Of a DNA stretch of 23,912 nt, positions 14,603-20,910 are shown piece by piece. The stretch covers positions 1 to 23,912 of the forward strand of contig NZ_CAJULN010000041.1 of the NCBI RefSeq assembly GCF_910586915.1, given 5' to 3'. Both the position numbers and the translations under genes were made by a program. Source of the stretch: an uncultured Bacteroides sp. (GTDB lineage Bacteria > Bacteroidota > Bacteroidia > Bacteroidales > Bacteroidaceae). The notes under the pieces were generated by a model. It worked only from the letters and a program-made list of their open reading frames with translations, was not told the DNA's origin and made no database searches. The first letter of the stretch is position 1. Each line of letters opens with the position of its first letter.

Positions 14603-14863
14603 TCAAAGTTCTTCGTTTCTGGGGTGTTTTCTAAACAAAGACAGAATCCATAATAACAACACAGCACCCACAACCGAAGTGATAAGACTGCCTAAAATAC
14701 CGCCCGCAGCGATACCCAGCACACCGAATACCCAGCCGCCCAAAAGACCGCCAATAATACCTACAACGAGATTAATCAAAAGGCCGAAACCTCCGCCTCT
14801 CATAATCTTTCCGGCTAGAAAACCGGCAACAATACCAATGATAATATACCAAATAACACTCAT
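14603..14863 (-). CDS. GlsB/YeaQ/YmgE family stress response membrane protein
   Basis: This 86-aa protein consists of three glycine-rich hydrophobic segments. Its signature MSVIWYIIIGIVAGFLAGKI, MRGGGFGLLINLVVGIIGG and GGILGSLITSVVGAVLLLW match the transglycosylase-associated family, whose members are small stress-induced inner-membrane proteins of unknown mechanism. The length is normal. It is the first gene of a short minus-strand unit with the YtxH-like gene. The 258 bp upstream, shared with a divergent gene at 15122, are very A/T-rich and show no clear -7 box. Confidence 0.9.
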   Translation of the reverse strand: MSVIWYIIIGIVAGFLAGKIMRGGGFGLLINLVVGIIGGLLGGWVFGVLGIAAGGILGSLITSVVGAVLLLWILSLFRKHPRNEEL

Positions 14864-15121
14864 AATTAAAGAATTTAGGTTTATATATAAGTTTCAAAAA
14901 AGTTTACTATAAGTCTTTGTTATAATAAAATCTTCGTTTTATTAAAAAACGCCTTCCGATATCATTTAGTTCCTGTTTAAGCCAATATTTTAACACATAT
15001 TTTATATTTACCATATTTTAGCAGCATTATGGACAATATTAAGAATGATTAAACGCTCCATCTAAACCTCTGCATTCCACAATATGTTTTACTTGATATA
15101 AAACATTAAAAATACCGGAAT

Positions 15122-15388
15122 ATGAAAAATAGCGATAATTTATTTCTTACAGGCCAAACCGAATGTGAAAACATACATAAAATGTGTGCGGACGCATACG
15201 CCAAAGGATGTATGACCGAAAGAGCATTGGCCATTGAAGCATACAGGCTGCGTTGCAACAAACTGTTTGGCAACAGATGCATGACCCGTTCCCTCTTCGG
15301 AAGGTTGACCAAGAAAATATGTGACGGGAACTGCTGGTATCTGAATCAATACAAATCAGAATTACAAAAACTGGAAACCAATAAATGA
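15122..15388 (+). CDS. Cys-rich hypothetical protein, 88 aa
   Basis: I do not recognise the family. The protein has seven cysteines at about residues 15, 22, 30, 45, 53, 67 and 71, spread through a basic, helical-looking sequence with no signal peptide (TECENIHKMCADAYAKGCM, YRLRCNKLFGNRCM, KKICDGNCWYL). Such spacing in a cytosolic protein suggests zinc or iron-sulfur binding, or redox sensing. It is divergent from the GlsB unit and is followed at once by a perfect hairpin terminator, which supports a real transcript. Its location beside manganese catalase and stress genes is suggestive of a redox role, but this is inference. Confidence 0.65.
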   Translation: MKNSDNLFLTGQTECENIHKMCADAYAKGCMTERALAIEAYRLRCNKLFGNRCMTRSLFGRLTKKICDGNCWYLNQYKSELQKLETNK

Positions 15389-15413
15389 AAGGACAGAATG
15401 ATTACTGTCCTTT
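15388..15413 (+). terminator. Terminator after the Cys-rich gene
   Basis: AAAGGACAG and CTGTCCTTT are exact complements around an 8-base loop, directly at the stop codon of the 88-aa gene. The stem ends in TTT. Confidence 0.7.
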
Positions 15414-15473
15414 CCGAAGGCAATATAATGTCGGCACAATGTTTTCGGTATATGAAACATGGTTCAACAAAGC

Positions 15474-15776
15474 TCAATCGAGTGCCTTTTTCACTTCCTT
15501 TTTCACATTATCGTAGCCTTCATTTACTTCCTTCTTAGCTTTATCAGCGCCTTCTTTCACCTGCTCTTTGGTTTCTTTCCAAGCTTCTTTCACACTATCT
15601 GCTCCCGCTTCTATTTTGTCAGAAGCCTTATCAAGTGCTCTGTCTGTAGATTCCTTCGCATTTTCAATCCGGTTGTTAACCCTGTCCTGCGTTCTTTTAT
15701 CCCTGCAAGATGTCATAGTCAATAATGCTGTGCCTGCCAACACCAAAGTCGCAAACATAAATTTTCTCATTTTCAT
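15474..15776 (-). CDS. LEA-like / helical lipoprotein, 100 aa
   Basis: The N-terminus is a lipoprotein signal (MKMRKFMFATLVLAGTALLT) with the lipobox ending at C24 (MTSC). The mature part is a single long charged helix with 11-residue-like repeats of A, K, D, E and V (RALDKASDKIEAGADSVKEA, TKEQVKEGADKAKKEV, NVKKEVKKALD), like late-embryogenesis-abundant and apolipoprotein-type proteins. It is expected to be anchored to a membrane facing the periplasm and may protect membranes under stress. ATG 15770 is an alternative start. It has the same helical flavour as the YtxH-like tail at 14276. Confidence 0.75.
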   Translation of the reverse strand: MKMRKFMFATLVLAGTALLTMTSCRDKRTQDRVNNRIENAKESTDRALDKASDKIEAGADSVKEAWKETKEQVKEGADKAKKEVNEGYDNVKKEVKKALD

Positions 15777-15810
15777 ATTCTCTCAAATTAGTTAGTTTAC
15801 AAAATAAAAT

Positions 15811-15852
15811 CAAAAATTCCGGCGAAAGGTTTCCGAACTTCTTTCGCCGGAA
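15811..15852 (-). terminator. Terminator after the 35-aa gene
   Basis: TTCCGGCGAAAG and CTTTCGCCGGAA pair exactly over 12 bp around a 12-base loop. On the minus strand a TTTTTGATTTTATTTT tract follows. It lies 35 bases after the stop of the small gene at 15888, which supports that gene being transcribed. Confidence 0.82.
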
Positions 15853-15887
15853 ATAAAATCATGAACTTGATTCAAAAATCGAAAGCC

Positions 15888-15995
15888 TTACTTTTTATCC
15901 GACTTTTTGCCGGAAGTTGCACATTTGCTTTCTTTTGCATGAGTTTCCTTCTTGGTACTCTTTGCTTCCTGTTTTTTTTCAATTTTCTTATTCAT
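15888..15995 (-). CDS. Lys-rich small protein, 35 aa
   Basis: ATG 15993-15995 to TAA 15888-15890 encodes a 35-aa, very basic peptide beginning MNKKIEKKQEAKSTKKE and ending CATSGKKSDKK. It has about 13 Lys and one Cys and is predicted to be disordered. It is followed by a strong terminator and preceded, 44 bp upstream, by the stop of the manganese catalase gene, so it may be the last gene of that transcript. Function unknown. Similar small Lys-rich proteins occur in Bacteroides stress loci, but I cannot name a family. Confidence 0.55.
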   Translation of the reverse strand: MNKKIEKKQEAKSTKKETHAKESKCATSGKKSDKK

Positions 15996-16039
15996 AACAC
16001 AAAAATTTAAAAAGTTAAAACTATATTATAAACAGCCGT

Positions 16040-16996
16040 CTATTTTTTACAGCCTTTTTCCGTTTTCTGACAGCCACACCAGCTCATATCCTTTTCAGGA
16101 GTTGCCGAAAGTACTTCCTTGCTGCGCTCTTCGGACAACTGTTTGTCTTTTTGGGCAACTTGTTCTTCCGTGCGGTCGGTTCCTTGCGGTTGTCGGTCTA
16201 CGAGTCCGTTTGTTCTTCTCACTTCTTCCAAAGGGTTCTCAATATACTGCCATTCCTCTTTCAGCCTTGAGCTTTTGCCTTCATTCCACGGGCCACGGTA
16301 ATCCTCTCCTTTCGAGAAGTCGAAATAAAGGTTACTGTACTTGGGAGAAGTCTGCAATACTCCGGGCGGGAAATTCGGCTGGATAGTGTTGAGTGCCGCT
16401 TCAAATTGCTGAAAGTGGGTTACTTCACGCGTCATCAGGAAAATCAGCGTCTCCCTCACAGAAGGGTCTTCGGTGAACTTCAGCAGTCCTTCGTATCCTA
16501 ACTTGGCACGACATTCGTTTGCCATATTGGTCTGGAGGTCTACCGTGAGTTCCGCATTGGCAGATACGTAGCTTCCGCACCACGGGTTGCCGTTGCTATC
16601 CGTCAGCATAGGGCTACCACAAGATATTACTACACTCTGCGGGTTGCTAAAGGCTTGTTGGATAAACTCTTCTTTAGCGGACTTACCATCCATCAACTTA
16701 CGGATTTCCATCGTATCGACAGCATCCTTCATCTCACCGTTTACAGGACCGAGAAGCATCTGAATAGTAGCTCCCACTATTTCGAGGTGAGCCAACTCTT
16801 CGGTAGCGATGTCCATCAGCATATCATACTTGTCCGGAAACGGATTGCGGCAACTGAAAGCCTGCACAAAATACTGTAAAGCTGACGTCAACTCTCCATT
16901 GGCTCCGCCGAATGCTTCGAGCAGTATACGTGCAAAGCGCGGATCGGGCCGGGAGACACGAGCATTAAATTGCAAATCTTTTACATGATAAAACAT
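16040..16996 (-). CDS. Manganese catalase family protein
   Basis: This 318-aa protein has the di-manganese catalase ligand set: E35 (GGANGELTSALQYF), E67 and H70 (IATEELAHLE), E161 (MANECRAK) and H194 (TREVTHFQQFEAAL). It converts hydrogen peroxide to water and oxygen without heme. The core (1-200) is standard. After FPPGVLQTSPKYSNLYFDFS comes an unusual tail: residues about 245-318 are charged and low in complexity, ending DMSWCGCQKTEKGCKK with three Cys that could bind metal. It probably shares a transcript with the 35-aa gene downstream. In an anaerobe it serves defence against brief oxygen exposure. Confidence 0.9.
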   Translation of the reverse strand: MFYHVKDLQFNARVSRPDPRFARILLEAFGGANGELTSALQYFVQAFSCRNPFPDKYDMLMDIATEELAHLEIVGATIQMLLGPVNGEMKDAVDTMEIRKLMDGKSAKEEFIQQAFSNPQSVVISCGSPMLTDSNGNPWCGSYVSANAELTVDLQTNMANECRAKLGYEGLLKFTEDPSVRETLIFLMTREVTHFQQFEAALNTIQPNFPPGVLQTSPKYSNLYFDFSKGEDYRGPWNEGKSSRLKEEWQYIENPLEEVRRTNGLVDRQPQGTDRTEEQVAQKDKQLSEERSKEVLSATPEKDMSWCGCQKTEKGCKK

Positions 16997-17064
16997 AATC
17001 GATTTTTTTTAGTTAATAATTCAGGTTAGTTAAGATGTACATCTAAAAAATATCATATCGTGAA

Positions 17065-17092
17065 TGCCGGATTGTATAAATACCTTCCGGCA
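17065..17092 (-). terminator. Hairpin after the small barrel gene
   Basis: TGCCGGA and TCCGGCA pair exactly around a 14-base loop, 12 bases after the stop at 17104. A T-run appears only about 17 bases later, beside the palindrome AGATGTACATCT (17033-17044). A weak terminator call. Confidence 0.45.
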
Positions 17093-17103
17093 CACCACAA
17101 GAA

Positions 17104-17619
17104 TCAGAATTTATAGCCATAACCCAACATGATAACCACGTTATCTTCCTGGGCAAACATAAACTTAGCTTCCGCATTCAAGAAACTGCGTTCAGACAAA
17201 GGCAGTGTTATACCCCCACCGAGATTGAAAGCAAACTTCGTGGAATTGCTTCTGTCTACTTTCGTAGTCACTCCATCTACCACAACATCCTGTTTTCCGT
17301 AAAAATTGTTCTGCATTCCGATTCCCGCAAGCGGATAAACAGAGAATCCTTGTCCGTCTCTACTGAAATTAAATACATAATGGAAGTTGACGTTCACATC
17401 CAGCCCTGTTGCTTTGTCCTTAGGGAAGAAGAATGTAAGGTCGGGCGCTATTCTCAGATTGTTGGCTATCGCATAGCGTCCCTGTGCCTGCAAGCCGAAT
17501 CGTTCGTAATTCGTTTGGTAACCGAGGCTTCCCATGACAGAGGCCTCACCTTTTTTTGTTTGGGCGTTCACGCCGAAAGCGGTCATTGCGACCAAAATCA
17601 ATAATAAAAACTTTTTCAT
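17104..17619 (-). CDS. Small outer-membrane beta-barrel protein
   Basis: This 171-aa protein has a signal peptide (MKKFLLLILVAMTAFGVNAQ) and then a run of amphipathic strands typical of a porin-like or OmpX-type barrel: GEASVMGSLGYQTNYERFGL, RYAIANNLRIAPDLTFFF, NVNFHYVFNF, FSVYPLAGIGMQNNFYG and a FLNAEAKFMF strand. It ends in YGYKF with the terminal Phe needed by the BAM machinery. The ATG at 17619 is preferred to TTG 17625. It lies in the same block as two OmpA-like genes. Function unknown beyond being an outer-membrane protein. Confidence 0.85.
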   Translation of the reverse strand: MKKFLLLILVAMTAFGVNAQTKKGEASVMGSLGYQTNYERFGLQAQGRYAIANNLRIAPDLTFFFPKDKATGLDVNVNFHYVFNFSRDGQGFSVYPLAGIGMQNNFYGKQDVVVDGVTTKVDRSNSTKFAFNLGGGITLPLSERSFLNAEAKFMFAQEDNVVIMLGYGYKF

Positions 17620-17671
17620 AATCAAGGTATTTAGTTAATTAATATATTTCATCGACAACATTCGTCCGTAG

Positions 17672-18799
17672 TTACTCTTCAATCGTACAGATACTTACGC
17701 GGTTCCAGTCAGGTTCGGTAAACATATCGCCCACGCCCTGGCCTTCGGCTGTAATACGGTTTGCTGCGATTCTGTATTTTTTCGTCAGGATGGTCTTTAC
17801 GGCTTCGGCACGAGCAGCAGCCAGTCGGGCGTTGAGTTCGACACTGCCTTCGGGCGAAGCATATCCTTTAATAAGAACTTTCGTCTCCGGATGTTTATTC
17901 ATATACGAAGCTACACGTTCCACATTCGGAAGTTGCGAAGCATCGACAGAGGAACGTCCTTGCCGGAAAGTAACGATTGATTCGGGGATGCGTGAAGTCT
18001 TTGTCACCGTTTCCACCGGAACCGCTTTGGTGCGGCAGTCGTTCAGTTCTTGTTGCAATCCGTTGATTTGCCGGTTAGCGTTGTTCAATTCGCTGTTGCG
18101 GGCGTCTACCTCTCCGCGAAGTGCATTGATAGACGAATTCAAATCATCAATTTCCGCCTGATTGTAGGCTTTCACTTTGTTGAAGTAATAGGTTCCGTTG
18201 CTCGTAGCAAAGTGATAGGTCAGTCCGGCAGTAATTTCAAAAGCGGCATGGTTGGCATTGAAGCGACTCTTCGCGCGGTTGAAATCTCCCTGCATATCGT
18301 ACACAACGGCAGGTTTAATACCTAATGTCCATGCTTTGGCTTCGCCCATATTAAAATTGAAGTTCATTCCGAAGCGGGTAGACCAGGAGTTAATATCTCC
18401 GTCGCCATTCATGTAGTAATGCAACCATCCCACACCGGTCACGGCTTCAATCTCAAAGACGCGGGGAGCACCAAGATAACTGCCGAAAAGATTCATCAGA
18501 TTGACTTTAGCCAATACACTGACATCGGAAGCGTCGAAAGCAGTCTTACTTTGAGTGGTATTGACATACCCCATTCCCTGAAATCCCAAGCCGAAGTTAG
18601 GGGTCAACTGTTTCGAGAATCTTACTCCGAAAGCAGGACGCATACTTTTAAAGAAAGCACTGTGGGTAAGTGGAGTCACCGCACCGGTATTGATTCCCAC
18701 CGACCAATTATCCGTAAACTTAGTACTTTCGGTCACCGTCTGGGCTTTTGCTGAAACTGTACCCAAGACACAAGCTAATAAAATAATAGACTTTTTCAT
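17672..18799 (-). CDS. OmpA family outer-membrane protein (copy 2)
   Basis: This 375-aa protein is a close paralogue of the gene at 11262-12389, with the same length. It has a signal peptide (MKKSIILLACVLGTVSAKAQ), a barrel (about 25-205), a coiled-coil linker (VKAYNQAEIDDLNSSINALR onwards) and an OmpA domain with LIKGYASPEGSVELNARLA. Differences from copy 1 cluster in the signal peptide, the coiled-coil linker and a few barrel loops, while the DNA encoding the C-terminal domain stays very similar. It probably anchors the outer membrane to peptidoglycan. It follows an A/T-rich 180-bp divergent region shared with the Dxs-like gene. Confidence 0.92.
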   Translation of the reverse strand: MKKSIILLACVLGTVSAKAQTVTESTKFTDNWSVGINTGAVTPLTHSAFFKSMRPAFGVRFSKQLTPNFGLGFQGMGYVNTTQSKTAFDASDVSVLAKVNLMNLFGSYLGAPRVFEIEAVTGVGWLHYYMNGDGDINSWSTRFGMNFNFNMGEAKAWTLGIKPAVVYDMQGDFNRAKSRFNANHAAFEITAGLTYHFATSNGTYYFNKVKAYNQAEIDDLNSSINALRGEVDARNSELNNANRQINGLQQELNDCRTKAVPVETVTKTSRIPESIVTFRQGRSSVDASQLPNVERVASYMNKHPETKVLIKGYASPEGSVELNARLAAARAEAVKTILTKKYRIAANRITAEGQGVGDMFTEPDWNRVSICTIEE

Positions 18800-18977
18800 A
18801 ATAGAATATAATTTAAATGTGACGTTTTATTTTCATCCACACGAAGAGAACATATCCTAAAAAAAATTAGTTCGTAGTATGCGTCCTGTATTAACATATA
18901 TTTATCTTTTTTCCACAGTCTGTAATACAGGTAAAATAATCTGTAATCCATATACAAGCTAACTCCCCAATAGGTAG

Positions 18978-18986
18978 TATCTTTGC
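18978..18986 (+). promoter_or_regulatory. Promoter -7 box for the Dxs-like gene
   Basis: TATCTTTGC is a full match to TAnnTTTGC, 44 bases upstream of ATG 19031. A longer frame opening at 18983 would begin inside this box, which argues for the 19031 start. Confidence 0.7.
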
Positions 18987-19030
18987 AACCGTATAAAAAC
19001 GACGGATATAAACATAAAAAACAAATTGAT

Positions 19031-20788
19031 ATGTATTTAGAAAACATCTATTCTCCGGCAGACGTAAAGAAGTTGTCGTTCGAGGAACTCCATGTATTAA
19101 GCGATGAAATCAGAGCGGCGCTCCTGAAAAAGCTGAGTGAACACGGCGGACATTTCGGCCCCAACTTCGGAATGGTGGAAGCAACCATCGCCCTGCATTA
19201 TGTATTCAATTCGCCCACCGACAAAATCGTATTCGACGTATCGCATCAGAGCTATGCGCACAAAATGTTGACGGGGCGAAAAGAGGCCTTCCTCTATCCG
19301 GCTCAGTATGACAACGTTTCCGGCTATTCCGAACCCCAGGAAAGCAAGCACGACTTCTTTGTTATCGGCCATACTTCCACCTCCGTCAGCCTTGCCAGCG
19401 GCTTGGCGAAGGGACGCGACCTGACCTGTGGCAATGAGAATATCATTGCCGTGATAGGCGACGGTTCTTTAAGCGGCGGCGAAGCATTCGAAGGATTGGA
19501 CTATGTGGCGGAACTCGGCACCAACATGATTATCGTAGTCAACGACAATCAGATGTCTATTGCCGAGAATCACGGCGGCCTGTACAAGAATCTGAAAGAG
19601 TTGCGCGACAGCAACGGCCGGTGCGAGTGTAATTTCTTCAAGGCAATGGGGCTGGACTATATGTACGTGAACGACGGCAACAATGTGGAAGCATTGGTAA
19701 AGGCTTTCGCGCAGGTGAAGGATATCGGACATCCGATAGTGGTACATATCAATACGCTGAAAGGGAAAGGATACGAACCTGCCGAACGGAACAAGGAGAC
19801 TTTCCACTGGCTCCCTCCGTTCCATATAGAAAACGGAGAGCCGAAGTCTACCGACGATGCGGAAGATTATAGCGAAATCACCGCTCGGTATCTGCTGAAA
19901 AAGATGAAAGAGGACAAGCGTGTGGTAACAATCACTTCGGGCACTCCTGCCGTTCTCGGATTCACTCCCGACCGCCGGCAGGAAGCAGGCAAGCAGTTTG
20001 TAGATGTGGGCATTGCCGAAGAACACGCCGTGGCATTGGCTTCGGGTATTGCTGCCAATGGCGGAAAACCCGTCTACGGAGTATATAGCACGTTTATCCA
20101 ACGCTCTTACGACCAGCTTTCGCAAGACCTCTGTATCAACAACAATCCGGCAGTCCTATTGGTCTTTGGAGGAACATTGTCGGGTATGAACGATGTCACT
20201 CATCTCTGTTTCTTCGACATTCCGCTTATTGCCAACATTCCGAATATGATTTATTTGGCTCCTACCTGTAAAGAGGAGTATCTTGCAATGTTGGAATGGA
20301 GCATCCATCAGAACGAGCATCCGGTGGCTATCCGTGTGCCTGCAACGGAAGTGACAAGTTACGGCGAACCTGTGGATACCGATTACGATGTTCTCAACCG
20401 TTATAAAGTGGTTCATCGCGGTTCGAAAGTGGCGATTCTTGCGTTAGGTTCGTTCTTCGGATTGGGACAGTCGGTACTGTCGCTGCTGAAAGAAAAAGCA
20501 GGCATCGATGCAACGCTTATCAATCCCCGATATATCACCGGCATCGACAAGGAACTGATGGAGGAGCTGAAGGCCGACCACCAGTTAGTGATTACCCTGG
20601 AAGACGGCGTGCTGGACGGCGGTTTCGGTGAGAAGATTGCCCGCTATTACGGCGCCAGCGATATGAAAGTACTCACTTATGGAGCGAAGAAAGAGTTTGT
20701 AGACCGCTATGACTTAGAAGAGCTGCTTCGCGCCAATCGCCTGACGGACGAACAGATTGTGGAAGACGTGATGAATATAAACCAGTAG
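19031..20788 (+). CDS. dxs: 1-deoxy-D-xylulose-5-phosphate synthase-like transketolase
   Basis: This 585-aa thiamine-diphosphate enzyme has the DXS domain order: GGHFGPNFGMVE with H41, SHQSYAHKMLTGR with H72, the cofactor loop GDGSLSGGEAFEGL to NDN (143-173), FHWLPPF with H259, and GIAEEHAV with the catalytic Glu330, followed by a transketolase C-terminal domain. True DXS makes deoxyxylulose phosphate from pyruvate and glyceraldehyde phosphate. It is about 35-45 residues shorter than typical DXS, mostly in the segment after NDNQMSI. Compared with E. coli DXS as I recall it, the phosphate-binding arginines of DRAG and RYPRG are replaced by G380 and A438, and Asp427 by N387, while R358 (FIQRSYDQ) and H391 remain. 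It may be a second, diverged copy. Start at 19031 because a promoter box covers any earlier start. Confidence 0.82.
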   Translation: MYLENIYSPADVKKLSFEELHVLSDEIRAALLKKLSEHGGHFGPNFGMVEATIALHYVFNSPTDKIVFDVSHQSYAHKMLTGRKEAFLYPAQYDNVSGYSEPQESKHDFFVIGHTSTSVSLASGLAKGRDLTCGNENIIAVIGDGSLSGGEAFEGLDYVAELGTNMIIVVNDNQMSIAENHGGLYKNLKELRDSNGRCECNFFKAMGLDYMYVNDGNNVEALVKAFAQVKDIGHPIVVHINTLKGKGYEPAERNKETFHWLPPFHIENGEPKSTDDAEDYSEITARYLLKKMKEDKRVVTITSGTPAVLGFTPDRRQEAGKQFVDVGIAEEHAVALASGIAANGGKPVYGVYSTFIQRSYDQLSQDLCINNNPAVLLVFGGTLSGMNDVTHLCFFDIPLIANIPNMIYLAPTCKEEYLAMLEWSIHQNEHPVAIRVPATEVTSYGEPVDTDYDVLNRYKVVHRGSKVAILALGSFFGLGQSVLSLLKEKAGIDATLINPRYITGIDKELMEELKADHQLVITLEDGVLDGGFGEKIARYYGASDMKVLTYGAKKEFVDRYDLEELLRANRLTDEQIVEDVMNINQ

Positions 20789-20826
20789 TATGCGACCCAA
20801 AAGCATATCTTCAAATAACGCATAAT

Positions 20827-20888
20827 AAAAACCGTTTCTTCGGAAAGAGACCTCTCTGCAATCTCCCCAAAGAAACGGTTTTTCTTTT
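20827..20888. terminator. Bidirectional terminator between convergent genes
   Basis: AAAAACCGTTTCTT (20827-20840) pairs with AAGAAACGGTTTTT (20870-20883). A T-rich tract follows on the plus strand, and a T5 run closes the stem on the minus strand. It serves the Dxs-like gene and probably the converging protease gene. Confidence 0.85.
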
Positions 20889-20910
20889 TCTACCAGCTGT
20901 TTATATCATC

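Noticed and set aside
18983..19030. Longer N-terminus for the Dxs-like protein
   Set aside because: The extra 16 codons start inside a perfect -7 promoter box and add no family-like sequence.
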